Source: Acidovorax sp. FHTAMBA (GTDB taxonomy: Bacteria > Pseudomonadota > Gammaproteobacteria > Burkholderiales > Burkholderiaceae_C). From it: 64,000 nucleotides of DNA. The stretch covers positions 7,501 through 71,500 of the forward strand of contig NZ_CP152407.1 in NCBI RefSeq assembly GCF_038958875.1, given 5' to 3'. This document shows, piece by piece, positions 44,693 to 53,965 of the stretch. Position numbers and translations under genes: made by a program. The notes below the pieces were generated by a model. It ran no database searches. It was not told where the DNA came from and worked only from the letters and a program-made list of their open reading frames with translations. The stretch's first letter is position 1. Each line of letters begins with the position of its first letter.

Positions 44693-45207
44693 GCGCGGGC
44701 TCCGCGTTCGCGCTGCTGCTGCTTGACCATCTTGGTCTTGATGCGGTTGCGCTTGAGGGGGGAGAGATATTCCACAAACACCTTGCCCCTCAGGTGGTCC
44801 ATCTCGTGCTGGATGCACACCGCCAGCAGGCCGTCGGCCTCGATAACACGGGACTGCCCCTGGGCGTCCAGCGCCCGCACATGCACGGCGTCAAAACGCT
44901 CCACCCCGTCGTAAATGCCGGGTACGGAGAGGCAGCCCTCGTCGTTGACGTGCTTTTCGGCACTGGTCCAGACGAGTTCGGGATTGATCAGCACAAGGGG
45001 TTGGTCGCGTTCTTCGGACACATCGATCACCACCAGCCGTTCGTGCACGTCGACCTGGGTTGCAGCCAGGCCAATGCCGTGCGCGTCGTACATCGTGGCC
45101 AACATGTCAGAAACGAGCGCCCGAATGCGGTCATCCACCGCCTCGACGGGGCGGGCGACCTTGTGGAGCCGGGGGTCCGGGTAACAGAGAATGGGAAGGA
45201 TTGCCAT
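44689..45207 (-). CDS. def: Peptide deformylase
   Basis: This 172-residue metalloenzyme removes the formyl group from new proteins. All three motifs are intact: GIGLAATQ (45-52 region), EGCLSVPG, and QHEMDHLRGKVF with the metal-binding histidines. It reverses the modification made by Fmt, encoded two genes downstream. ATG at 45207 gives MAILPILCYPDPRLHKVARP. It is divergent from the LysM gene. The C-terminal tail KTKMVKQQQRERGARA is basic. Confidence 0.97.
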   Translation of the reverse strand: MAILPILCYPDPRLHKVARPVEAVDDRIRALVSDMLATMYDAHGIGLAATQVDVHERLVVIDVSEERDQPLVLINPELVWTSAEKHVNDEGCLSVPGIYDGVERFDAVHVRALDAQGQSRVIEADGLLAVCIQHEMDHLRGKVFVEYLSPLKRNRIKTKMVKQQQRERGARA

Positions 45208-45395
45208 GGAAGCAGGTAATAGATGTCGCTATTTTCGCCACTTTTAGGGCCGGCCGCCGTGCCGCCAGCCAATAATCGTTGCCGAATCAAGGGCTTGAGC
45301 AGAGAATCTAAGAAGGTTTGTAACGTATTTACTCGGTTCGCGTGAGCTCCGCACGCCGAGTTGCCAGCGAGGGGGCGTTTTCCAATGCACGAAAA

Positions 45396-45400
45396 AAGGA
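45396..45400 (+). promoter_or_regulatory. Ribosome binding site that fixes the LysM gene start
   Basis: AAGGA lies 5 bases before the ATG at 45406. In-frame ATG at 45385 and TTG at 45361 lack such a site, so 45406 is the likely start. Confidence 0.6.
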
Positions 45401-45405
45401 ACAAC

Positions 45406-46620
45406 ATGTCAGCTTTTACCAGCGTGCGGCGAACCGCCCTGGGCGCGCTCACCATCATCGCTGGCGCGTTGCTGGTCTCACCAGCCCATTCCCAGAACTA
45501 TCCCATCTCCAGCGGGCAGCGCGCAACAGCGCAGCAGGTGTCCGAACGCGGCATTCCCCTGTCTGAGCTGGCGCCCAATGCACCGGACACCTACACGGTA
45601 CAACGCGGCGATACGCTGTGGGGCATCTCCGGCATTTATCTCAAGCGCCCTTGGCGCTGGCCAGAACTGTGGGGCATGAACCTCCAGACAATTTCCAACC
45701 CGCACCTGATCTATCCAGGGCAGACGCTTTATCTGGACAAGGACGGCAGCTACGCAAGGCTGCGCACCACGCCCCCGGGCATGCAGTCGTCCGAGCCTCA
45801 GACCGTGCGCGTCTCCCCCCGCACGCGCAGCGACAGTCTGGCGAACACGGCCATCCCCACCCTCAAGCCGCATCTGATCGAACCGTTCCTGGTGGAGCCC
45901 CTGGTGGTGGATGCGGATGTGCTGCAACGCGCGCCCCGCATCGTTGCCACCACCGAAGAGCGCGTGCTGATGGCCAGCGGCGACCGCGCCTACGTCCGAG
46001 GGGATGCCTCAGCGCCTGTCCGCGCCGAGCCCGGTGAACCCCGTTACTTCCGTGTTTTCCGTGACGCCGTGGCGCTCAAGGATCCTGTCTCGGGTGAAAT
46101 TCTCGGCTATGAAGCGCAATACCTCGGCAAGGCGGAACTGGTACGCGGGGAGTCTTTTGAGGACATTCCCAATGGCAAGGGTGGCGTGGTGTCCGAATAC
46201 ATCCCCGCCACGGTAGATCTCTCCGCCACCAAGGAAGAAATCCGTGCCGGCGACCGTATCCTGCCTGCACCTGCCCGCGTCTTTACCAGCTATACACCCC
46301 GGGCACCCCACATCGACGTGGAAGCGCGGGTCGTATCCATCTATGGCAGTTTCTCTGCGGCCTACGCCGCACAGAATCAGGTTGTTGCCATCAATATGGG
46401 CGCGCAGGACGGCATCGAGCCCGGCCACGTGCTTTCGCTGCTCACCAAGGGTGACCGCATCAAGGACACGACGGACAGCGCAAAAGCCGTGATCAAACTT
46501 CCTAGCGAAAGCAACGGTACTGCGATGGTGTTTCGTACCTTTGACCGCGTGTCTTACGCCCTGCTGCTGGAGATTCGCAGCGGCGTGCGCGTGGGCGACC
46601 GACTGGTGAACCCGGATTGA
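45406..46620 (+). CDS. Secreted LysM-domain protein
   Basis: This 404-residue protein has a signal peptide (LGALTIIAGALLVSPAHSQ, cleavage after AHS or AHSQ) and a LysM domain at about residues 45-100: TYTVQRGDTLWGISGIYLKR, PWRWPELWGMN and HLIYPGQTLYLD. LysM binds peptidoglycan. The remaining 300 residues, including EPRYFRVFRDAVALKDPVSG and VVAINMGAQDGIEPGHVLSL, form a beta-rich region of unknown role. It stands between def and dprA, an order common in betaproteobacteria. Confidence 0.88.
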   Translation: MSAFTSVRRTALGALTIIAGALLVSPAHSQNYPISSGQRATAQQVSERGIPLSELAPNAPDTYTVQRGDTLWGISGIYLKRPWRWPELWGMNLQTISNPHLIYPGQTLYLDKDGSYARLRTTPPGMQSSEPQTVRVSPRTRSDSLANTAIPTLKPHLIEPFLVEPLVVDADVLQRAPRIVATTEERVLMASGDRAYVRGDASAPVRAEPGEPRYFRVFRDAVALKDPVSGEILGYEAQYLGKAELVRGESFEDIPNGKGGVVSEYIPATVDLSATKEEIRAGDRILPAPARVFTSYTPRAPHIDVEARVVSIYGSFSAAYAAQNQVVAINMGAQDGIEPGHVLSLLTKGDRIKDTTDSAKAVIKLPSESNGTAMVFRTFDRVSYALLLEIRSGVRVGDRLVNPD

Positions 46621-46708
46621 ACCTGTCGTCCCAGCTGCAGCGTTGAATTTGCACCGCGCGGTGCGGTGCATGGCGCGAAAACCTGTGGCTTGACCTGCTG
46701 AATCCACG

Positions 46709-47896
46709 ATGGACCGCGATGAGTTGGCAGCGTGGCTGCGCCTGAGCCTGACCGAGGGGGTGGGGAATGGCGCCGCTCGCCGCCTGCTGGCACGTTTCGG
46801 GATGCCACAGACCATCTTCCTGCAAGGTGAACACGCCCTGCAGGAATGCGTCACGCCGCTCCAGGCCCGCGCACTGCGCGCCCAGCCCGCCGCATGGGAG
46901 ACCCTGGTGGACACCACCTGGCAGTGGCTGGAGGGTGCTGAGCCGTCCGGACCAGCCCGGGCAGTGGTCACGCTCGGCGACACCCGGTACCCGCAGCCGC
47001 TGCTGGACACCGAGGACCCACCGCTGCTGATGTATGTCATGGGCCCTGCCCGGCTTGTTGCGCAGGCCCCGTTTTCTGGCCAACGGTGCCTCGCCGTGGT
47101 CGGAAGCCGCAACCCCACCGCTCAGGGCGCGGAGAGCGCGCGCCTTTTAGCAAGATCGCTGCGCTCGGCAGGACTCACCATCGTCTCGGGGCTCGCTCTG
47201 GGCGTGGACGCTGCTGCGCACGAGGGGGCACTGGAAGGCGGTGCCGACGTTTCGTCGCAGGACAGCCCCGACACCATTGCCGTGGTGGGCACCGGGCTGG
47301 ATCGCGTCTATCCCCGCAAGAACCTCGATCTCGCACACCGCATCGCCAGCCACGGCCTGCTGGTCAGTGAATATCCTCTGGGTACACCGCCACTGGCGGG
47401 CAACTTTCCCAAACGCAATCGCATCATCTCCGGTCTTTCCCAAGGCACCCTTGTGGTGGAAGCGGCGTTGGCGTCCGGATCCCTGATCACCGCCCGCATG
47501 GCCGCCGAACAAGGCCGCGAAGTGTTTGCAATCCCCGGCTCCATCCATGCGCCCCAATCACGGGGTTGCCACGCACTCATCCGGCAAGGAGCCAAACTGG
47601 TGGAGTCTGCACAGGACGTGCTGGAGGAGCTGCGCCTGCCGCCTGCGCCAGCGCCGCTGGCGCCTTCCGCGGCCGACGGCGCGCAGCCGCACCACAGCAG
47701 TAGTAGTGCGGCACAACACCCCCCGGAAACGCCACTGCTGCAGGCGCTCGGGTTCGATCCGATGGGGGTTGATGCGCTGGTCGCCCGCACGGGTATCGAT
47801 GCGGCGTCGCTGCAGGTTGAACTGCTGGAGCTGGAACTGGCCGGCCACGTGGCCCGTTTGCCCGGAGGGCTGTACCAGCGACTCGGGCGGGCCTGA
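46709..47896 (+). CDS. dprA: DNA-processing protein DprA (Smf)
   Basis: This 395-residue protein loads RecA on incoming single-stranded DNA in natural transformation. The N-terminal SAM-like helical part is followed by the Rossmann core: CLAVVGSRNPTAQGAESARL, GLTIVSGLALGVDAAAHEGA, DTIAVVGTGLDRVYPRKN and PPLAGNFPKRNRIISGLSQG. A C-terminal winged helix (LDALVARTGIDAASLQVELL type) ends the protein. ATG at 46709. No other competence gene is seen in the window. Convergent with the DUF1631 gene. Confidence 0.94.
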   Translation: MDRDELAAWLRLSLTEGVGNGAARRLLARFGMPQTIFLQGEHALQECVTPLQARALRAQPAAWETLVDTTWQWLEGAEPSGPARAVVTLGDTRYPQPLLDTEDPPLLMYVMGPARLVAQAPFSGQRCLAVVGSRNPTAQGAESARLLARSLRSAGLTIVSGLALGVDAAAHEGALEGGADVSSQDSPDTIAVVGTGLDRVYPRKNLDLAHRIASHGLLVSEYPLGTPPLAGNFPKRNRIISGLSQGTLVVEAALASGSLITARMAAEQGREVFAIPGSIHAPQSRGCHALIRQGAKLVESAQDVLEELRLPPAPAPLAPSAADGAQPHHSSSSAAQHPPETPLLQALGFDPMGVDALVARTGIDAASLQVELLELELAGHVARLPGGLYQRLGRA

Positions 47897-47976
47897 TACG
47901 GCGAAGGTTCCCTGCAGTCAGGCAGAGACGCTGCCAAAGCAAACCGGTCGTTCGGCGGCCAGACCCGGGCGGCTCC

Positions 47977-50349
47977 CTAGTCGAGCAGGCGCTCGGGATT
48001 CGCATCCAGCTTGGCCAGGGCATCGCGCGTGGCGCGCAGGGTCAGCCCTTCCTCATCCTGTGCCACAAGCAAGCCGGCTTGCAGGTAGGCCGCCAGCCTG
48101 CGCAACTGGATCAGGTAGCTGCTGCCATCGACCGCAGCAAACAGGTGCAGCTGTTTGCGCTGGCTCTGCCACGCATACTGCACCTGGGCCGAAGCACCGT
48201 TGTGATCAAGGGTGTACCAGGTGCCAGGCTGCAGTTCCTGGGCCCACACCACCATGGCTTCGTCCACCGGGGCACCGTTGTCGGCAATCACATGGATCGA
48301 CGAGGCATCAATGCCCAGCATCATTTCAATATTGTCGGCATTGAGCGGCATGTCGCCAAGGACCGCATCGCCGATGAAGTCCTCCAGATTGGCAAGCCGC
48401 TTGGCCATCGCATCAATGTGGGCTTGCGGAATCGATGCCGTTTTCGAGAGAAACGCGTCTGCCAACGTGTCTGTGAGCACCTTGATCTGCGCATCCTGGG
48501 GCGCACCGGTGACCCCCATCAGGACCAGGCCCTGGCGAAGGCGTTGCAGCAAGCTGGGAAGGTTCTGAATGACCTGCGCCCGATCGCTGCGGTTGGGCTT
48601 GGCACTGGCAGCCCAGACCAGATCGGCGGCCGTGCGCTTGAGCGAGATCGTGTCGGCATGCTGCGGGCCGTCACGCACGGCCGACATGGCCAGCACCTCG
48701 GCCCAGGTCTTGAAAAGAAACTCCCGGATCTCGTCCCGCACCGGCATGTCGCGCAGCATGGTGCGAAGCTCGATCGTGTACTGGATGGCCAGTGTCTCCT
48801 TCTGCTCCACCTGCTGGGCCACAGAGACAAGGCGCGACGTGGCCTGTTTCTCGGTGAGGAACTTGGCGAGGAATTTCTCGAACTCGTCATACACCAGCTG
48901 GAACACCCGGCGACCGGTTTCGGGATACTGCTCGATCACCTGCACCACACGGCGGATTTCGGCTTCCAGCGCGCTGCCATTGATGCTGGTGGCGTCAAAA
49001 CCCATGACACATGCGCCCATGCGGTCGATCAGCTGACGCGCGGGGTGGTTGAGGTTGCTGAAGAACTCCGGTTCTGCCAGTGCCACGCGCAGAACCGGCA
49101 CCTGCAGCCGCGCAAACCACACGCGCACTGCGGGCGGGATGCGGTCTTCCGCCAGGATGCTCTGGAACATCAGCGCCACCACTTCGATGATGGCTTTTTC
49201 CCCGGCGGTGGCGGCCTTTTTCTTGAGTTCGGTCGAGCGTTCGCGCACGACGCCTGCCAACTGCACCACGGCCGCAGGGCTGTAGTCTTCCATCAACGTG
49301 GCAACGCCGCTGTAGTAGGTGTCCGCGTGCACACGGTGCGCGGTGAGGGCATGGGCCAGCGCCGCCGAAGCCGGCGGGGCATTGACCATGTCGAACCCGG
49401 TGGCAGGCTGGGTCAGCAGCCTGCGCAATTGCCCCATGACCCCATGGGCACGCTGGCGGGCGCGCGCCAGCGGGGTCATGCCCGTGGCGAATGCAGTGGG
49501 CATGCCATGGTGCGGGTAGCCCGGTGGCGGCACCCGCGGCGGGTTCGGGTACATGGGGCGTCCACCACCCTGCGGCGGCATACCCCCGCGTGCGGCCGCC
49601 ATGGCCTCGCGGGTCTGGGCGAGGGCCTGGGAAGCCAGCCCGCCCGCGCCAGATTCGCTGCCGGCACCACTGCCGGTGACTGCCCCTCCGGCCGTGCGCC
49701 GTACGCGCGATTTCAGGTCCGCCTGGGGCGTTACGCCCTGCTCCACATAAAACACGTTGACGGCCTGGTACTGCTTCTGGAGGAGGTTGGCCAGTTCCCG
49801 CTGCAGCGGGTCCACCACGGTCTGCAGATCGGTGCGCGGCAAGCCCGCCTCCACCCACTGCTCCACCAGGAACAGGCATACCGCTTCGGGACGCAGGATG
49901 TCGGTGCTGTCCAGCTCCTGCCCTTCCAGCGATTGCGTGCGCTGGCGCAGCGTGTCGAACTGTGGGCTGACCTGTTCGCTCACCGTCAGGGCCATGCGGG
50001 AGGCAAGGATCTTGTTTTCCACCACATCGTCGCTCAGCAACTCGAACTGGGCGCCCGCACCGCCGGTTGCCAATGCACCGCGCGTGGTGCTGATGTGGGG
50101 TGCCAGGGCCTCGCGCCAGGCTTTGCCGGTGCGCTCGGTCCAGGCGGCATGGTGCTGCTGGTAAAGCATCCAGGCGTCGCGGCGCGACTGCATTTCACGG
50201 GCCGTGCCCGTCTGGGTCATGAGCGTCGTCAGGAAATCCTGGACGGTCTTGTCAAGGTCCGGCAGCCCGGCGCATATGCCCTCTACAAACCGCTGGCGCG
50301 CCTGGCGGGCCAGGCGGCGCTGCGGTACAGAAGGGGGCGTGGGCTGCAT
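47977..50349 (-). CDS. DUF1631 family protein
   Basis: This 790-residue cytoplasmic protein fits DUF1631, found in beta- and gammaproteobacteria with no assigned function. It starts MQPTPPSVPQRRLARQARQR, has a long helical first half, a Gly/Pro-rich segment near residues 260-290 (GGMPPQGGGRPMYPNPPRVP), and a second helical part with DRMGACVMGFDATSINGSAL. The C-terminus contains WYTLDHNGASAQVQYAWQSQ and may be PilZ-like in fold; this is a guess. ATG at 50349 is 18 bases from the secF stop on the same strand, so it could be translated from the sec transcript. Confidence 0.82.
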   Translation of the reverse strand: MQPTPPSVPQRRLARQARQRFVEGICAGLPDLDKTVQDFLTTLMTQTGTAREMQSRRDAWMLYQQHHAAWTERTGKAWREALAPHISTTRGALATGGAGAQFELLSDDVVENKILASRMALTVSEQVSPQFDTLRQRTQSLEGQELDSTDILRPEAVCLFLVEQWVEAGLPRTDLQTVVDPLQRELANLLQKQYQAVNVFYVEQGVTPQADLKSRVRRTAGGAVTGSGAGSESGAGGLASQALAQTREAMAAARGGMPPQGGGRPMYPNPPRVPPPGYPHHGMPTAFATGMTPLARARQRAHGVMGQLRRLLTQPATGFDMVNAPPASAALAHALTAHRVHADTYYSGVATLMEDYSPAAVVQLAGVVRERSTELKKKAATAGEKAIIEVVALMFQSILAEDRIPPAVRVWFARLQVPVLRVALAEPEFFSNLNHPARQLIDRMGACVMGFDATSINGSALEAEIRRVVQVIEQYPETGRRVFQLVYDEFEKFLAKFLTEKQATSRLVSVAQQVEQKETLAIQYTIELRTMLRDMPVRDEIREFLFKTWAEVLAMSAVRDGPQHADTISLKRTAADLVWAASAKPNRSDRAQVIQNLPSLLQRLRQGLVLMGVTGAPQDAQIKVLTDTLADAFLSKTASIPQAHIDAMAKRLANLEDFIGDAVLGDMPLNADNIEMMLGIDASSIHVIADNGAPVDEAMVVWAQELQPGTWYTLDHNGASAQVQYAWQSQRKQLHLFAAVDGSSYLIQLRRLAAYLQAGLLVAQDEEGLTLRATRDALAKLDANPERLLD

Positions 50350-50366
50350 GTCCCGATATTAGCGGT

Positions 50367-51317
50367 TCAGACGGTGGCCCCGGCATGGGGATCGTTCGGA
50401 TCCCCATCTTTTCGGGCAGGCTTGACAAGGTCCTCGCGCTTGACGCCCAGCCACATGGCAATGGCGGCCGCCACAAACACCGACGAATAGATGCCGAAGA
50501 GGATGCCGATGGTCAGCGCCAGCGCAAAGTAGTGGAGGCTGGGGCCACCGAAGAAGAACATCGACAGCACCATGGCCTCGGTGGAGGCATGGGTGATGAT
50601 GGTGCGGCTCATCGTACTGGTGATGGCGTGGTCGATCACCTCCGCAGTGTTCATCTTGCGGTACTTCCTGAACGCCTCGCGGATCCGGTCGAAGATCACC
50701 ACCGATTCGTTCACCGAGTACCCCAGCACCGCCAGCACACCCGCCAGCACGGCCAGGGAGAACTCCCACTGGAAGAAGGCAAAAAACCCCAGGATGATCA
50801 CCACGTCGTGCAGGTTGGCAATCACCGCCGCAACGCCGAACTTCCACTCAAAACGCATGGCCAGGTAGATCACGATTCCCAGCACCACCATGCCCAGGGC
50901 CATCAGCCCGCCATGCACCAGTTCCTCGCCCACCTGGGGGCCGACGAACTCGGTGCGCCGCAGGGTGACTTCCGGATCCGCGGCCCGGAGGGCTTCCAGC
51001 ACCAGTTCGCTCTGCTGTGCCGACGTAACACCCTTTTGCACGGGCAGGCGGATCATCACGTCCCGCGACGTGCCGAAGTTTTGCACGATGACATCCGAGT
51101 AACCCAGCCCGGACACCGTTTCACGCACCTTGCCGATATCGGCCGTCTGGGTGTATGCCACTTCCATCACGGTACCGCCGGTGAACTCCACGGAAAGGTG
51201 AAGACCCCGGGTGATCAGGAAAAAGACCGCCAGCGCAAAGGTGATGAAGGAGATCGCGTTGAGCACCAACGCGTACTTCATGAACGGAATGTCTTTTTTG
51301 ATGCGAAAGAACTCCAT
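50367..51317 (-). CDS. secF: Protein translocase subunit SecF
   Basis: This 316-residue inner-membrane protein works with SecD to drive export by SecYEG. It has six membrane segments. SVEFTGGTVMEVAY near residue 38 is the first periplasmic motif, and GYSVNESVVIFDRIREAFRK is the conserved loop near residue 200. It follows secD with a 15-base gap. Long acidic or basic extensions are absent; the C-terminus NDPHAGATV is short. Confidence 0.96.
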   Translation of the reverse strand: MEFFRIKKDIPFMKYALVLNAISFITFALAVFFLITRGLHLSVEFTGGTVMEVAYTQTADIGKVRETVSGLGYSDVIVQNFGTSRDVMIRLPVQKGVTSAQQSELVLEALRAADPEVTLRRTEFVGPQVGEELVHGGLMALGMVVLGIVIYLAMRFEWKFGVAAVIANLHDVVIILGFFAFFQWEFSLAVLAGVLAVLGYSVNESVVIFDRIREAFRKYRKMNTAEVIDHAITSTMSRTIITHASTEAMVLSMFFFGGPSLHYFALALTIGILFGIYSSVFVAAAIAMWLGVKREDLVKPARKDGDPNDPHAGATV

Positions 51318-51332
51318 GTTCTTGTTCCTTGT

Positions 51333-53222
51333 TTAGGGGTTCTTTGAGGTCAAGGCCGTGGCATCGGCCTCAGGCCTCCACACGGTACCGATGGACACCG
51401 TCTTGAGCTTCTTCTGGCGACCGTACCAGAGGTTCACCAGCCCGCGTGAGAAAAACACAGCAGAGAACATGCTGGTCAGAATGCCGATGCAGTGCACCAC
51501 GGCAAAACCGCGCACCGGGCCCGAGCCGAAGGCCAGCAGCGCCAGGCCGGCAATCAGCGTCGTGACGTTGGAATCCAGAATGGTGGACCAGGCGCGCTCA
51601 TAGCCTGTGTGGATGGCCGCCTGTGGCGACACGCCTGCGCGCAGTTCTTCACGAATGCGCTCGTTGATCAGCACGTTCGAGTCGATGGCAACCCCCAACG
51701 CCAGCGCCATGGCGGCAATGCCCGGCAGCGTGAGCGTGGCCTGAAGCATGGACAGCACGGAGATGAGCAACAGTACGTTGACCGCCAAAGCCACCGTAGA
51801 GAAAACGCCGAAAAGCGCATAGTAGATGCACATGAATGCCGCGATGGCCACCATGCCCCAGACAACGCTGTCGATGCCACGCTCGATGTTGTCCGCACCC
51901 AGGCTGGGGCCAATCGTGAATTCCTCGATGATTTCCATCGGCGCGGCCAGCGAGCCGGCGCGCAGCAGCAAGGCAGTGTCGTTGGCTTCTGCAGTGGTCA
52001 TGCTGCCGGAGATCTGCACGCGGCCTCCGGCGATTTCCGTACGGATCACCGGCGCCGTCACCACCTCGCCCTTGCCCTTTTCGAACAGGATGATCGCCAT
52101 GCGCTTGCCGACGTTCTCGCGCGTGATGTCGCGGAAGATGCGCGAGCCCTTGGCATCCAGCGTGAGGTTCACGGTGGGTTCCTGCGTCTGGCCGTCAAAG
52201 CCTGGCTGCGCATCGGTCAGGTTCTCGCCGGTCAGGATGACCTGCTTCTTCACGATGACTGCCTGGCCGGTACGCTCCAGATAGCGCTCGGAGCCAAACG
52301 GGACCGGGCCACGGCCCGTCTCGGCGGCGCGGGCTTCGGTGCCCTCGTCCACCAGGCGCACTTCCAGTGTGGCGGTGCGGCCCAGAATGCGCTTGGCCTG
52401 GGCGGTGTCCTGCACGCCGGGCAGCTGGACCACGATGCGGTCCAGGCCCTGCTGCTGGATCACGGGCTCGGCCACGCCCAGTTCGTTGATGCGGTTGTGC
52501 AGCGTCACCATGTTCTGCTTGAGCGCCTGGTCCTGCACCTGGCGGGTCGCCTCGGGCTTGATCGTGGCGCGCAGTTTGAACTCGGTGCCCTCGGGGCTGC
52601 TGGTGGTCTGCAGGTCGGCAAACTGGTCGGTGATGAGGTTGCGCACCGCCGTCAGCATGGCTTCGTCACGCACCCGGATGTCCACCGCCTGGCCGTCACG
52701 GCTGATGCCGCCATGGCGGATGTTCTTGTCGCGCAGCGCCGTGCGCAGGTCGCCGGCATAAGACTCCGCCTTTTTGGTCAGGGCGGCCTGCATGTCCACC
52801 TGCAGCATGAAGTGCACGCCGCCGCGCAGGTCCAGCCCCAGGTACATCGGGTTGGCGTGCAGGGCTTTGAGCCACAGGGGCGAGCGCGAGATCAGGTTCA
52901 GCGCCACCACGTACGAGGGATCGCTCTCATCCGGCACCAGGGCCTTCTGGATGGCGTCCTTGGCCTTGAGCTGGGTGTCGGGCGTATCAAAACGCGCACG
53001 CACCGAGCCGCCTTCCAGCGCGACAAAGTCGGCGTTGACGCCCGCGGCCTTGAGCGCATCCTCCACCCGCTGCTGCACTGCGGCATCCACCTTGACGGTG
53101 GCCTTGGCAGACGAAACCTGCACCGCAGGCGCCTCGCCAAAGAAGTTGGGCAAGGTGTACAGGATCCCCACCAGCAGCACGATCACCAGGATCGCGTATT
53201 TCCAGACCGGATATCGGTTCAT
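51333..53222 (-). CDS. secD: Protein translocase subunit SecD
   Basis: This 629-residue inner-membrane protein has a large periplasmic P1 domain between membrane segments 1 and 2. LGLDLRGGVHFMLQVDMQAA near residue 125 and IVVQLPGVQDTAQAKRILGR near residue 268 are family motifs, and ALGVAIDSNVLINERIREEL is in the C-terminal membrane part. It is encoded after yajC with a 100-base gap. The ATG is at 53222. Confidence 0.97.
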   Translation of the reverse strand: MNRYPVWKYAILVIVLLVGILYTLPNFFGEAPAVQVSSAKATVKVDAAVQQRVEDALKAAGVNADFVALEGGSVRARFDTPDTQLKAKDAIQKALVPDESDPSYVVALNLISRSPLWLKALHANPMYLGLDLRGGVHFMLQVDMQAALTKKAESYAGDLRTALRDKNIRHGGISRDGQAVDIRVRDEAMLTAVRNLITDQFADLQTTSSPEGTEFKLRATIKPEATRQVQDQALKQNMVTLHNRINELGVAEPVIQQQGLDRIVVQLPGVQDTAQAKRILGRTATLEVRLVDEGTEARAAETGRGPVPFGSERYLERTGQAVIVKKQVILTGENLTDAQPGFDGQTQEPTVNLTLDAKGSRIFRDITRENVGKRMAIILFEKGKGEVVTAPVIRTEIAGGRVQISGSMTTAEANDTALLLRAGSLAAPMEIIEEFTIGPSLGADNIERGIDSVVWGMVAIAAFMCIYYALFGVFSTVALAVNVLLLISVLSMLQATLTLPGIAAMALALGVAIDSNVLINERIREELRAGVSPQAAIHTGYERAWSTILDSNVTTLIAGLALLAFGSGPVRGFAVVHCIGILTSMFSAVFFSRGLVNLWYGRQKKLKTVSIGTVWRPEADATALTSKNP

Positions 53223-53322
53223 GATCGCGCTCTTACCTCTCGGAAAGCTTCAAAGGGCGGCGTGCTCGCAAGCCGGCCGCCCCATTGGGTTCACTCAACT
53301 AGCCCCAGGGGCTGACTCTTGC

Positions 53323-53658
53323 TTATTTGACCGAGCCCTTGGGCAGCACCTGCACCACGGCGCTGCGCTGCAGCTGCACTTCCACGCCGCTGGCGATCTC
53401 GATGTGCAGGAAACCTTCGGACAGGCGCGTGACCTTGCCAACGATGCCGCCTGCAGTGGCCACTTCATCGCCCTTGGCGATGGCTTCGATCATGGCGCGG
53501 TGTTCCTTCTGGCGCTTCATCTGGGGGCGGATCATGACGAAGTACAGCACCACAAACATCAACACCAGGGGCAGCATGCCCGTGAGTGTGGACATCATGT
53601 TGCCGCCTTCGGCGGCGGCAGCGGGTGCGGTTTGGGCAAAAGCGGAAGAAATAAACAC
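53323..53658 (-). CDS. yajC: Preprotein translocase subunit YajC
   Basis: This 111-residue membrane protein joins SecDF. It has one membrane segment, LTGMLPLVLMFVVLYFVMIR, followed by PQMKRQKEHRAMIEAIAKGD and VATAGGIVGKV, all typical. The start codon is GTG at 53658. It heads the yajC-secD-secF operon. The usual tgt and queA upstream neighbours are absent here; the upstream side is a dispersed repeat and the end of the indolepyruvate oxidoreductase gene. Confidence 0.95.
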   Translation of the reverse strand: MFISSAFAQTAPAAAAEGGNMMSTLTGMLPLVLMFVVLYFVMIRPQMKRQKEHRAMIEAIAKGDEVATAGGIVGKVTRLSEGFLHIEIASGVEVQLQRSAVVQVLPKGSVK

Positions 53659-53867
53659 GGACGGGACTCCACAAACGGATGTTCAAAATTCACGGCACCC
53701 ACCCCGGGCGCGCACGGGCGCCGTGTGCGGGGCGGAACAGGGCATTGTATGCGGCCCCCCGCCCTTTGCCTCCAAGGGAAGACCCAAGCACGCGCCGGGT
53801 GTTAGCGCAACGCTGAACCAGGCCCTCACGCGCCAGGCGCCCTGCAGCAACCGAACCTTCAAAAATA

Positions 53868-53930
53868 TGCATCAAAAACGGCTCTGGCGCTTATCCATCA
53901 AGCGCCAATAGCTACATTTTTGATAGCGAA
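53868..53930 (+). repeat. Two-hairpin repeat, copy 15 (reference copy)
   Basis: The best-preserved copy. Hairpin 1 is TGGCGCTT/AAGCGCCA (8 bp, loop ATCCATC, 53885-53907). Hairpin 2 is GCTA/TAGC. The ends ATCAAAAA (53871-53878) and TTTTTGAT (53917-53924) are perfect 8-base inverted repeats, so the whole unit can also fold as one long stem. It lies between the yajC start and the end of the oxidoreductase gene. Confidence 0.9.
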
Positions 53931-53965
53931 TGACGCTGAAACAGCGGGCAAGCGCCCGCCGTGTC

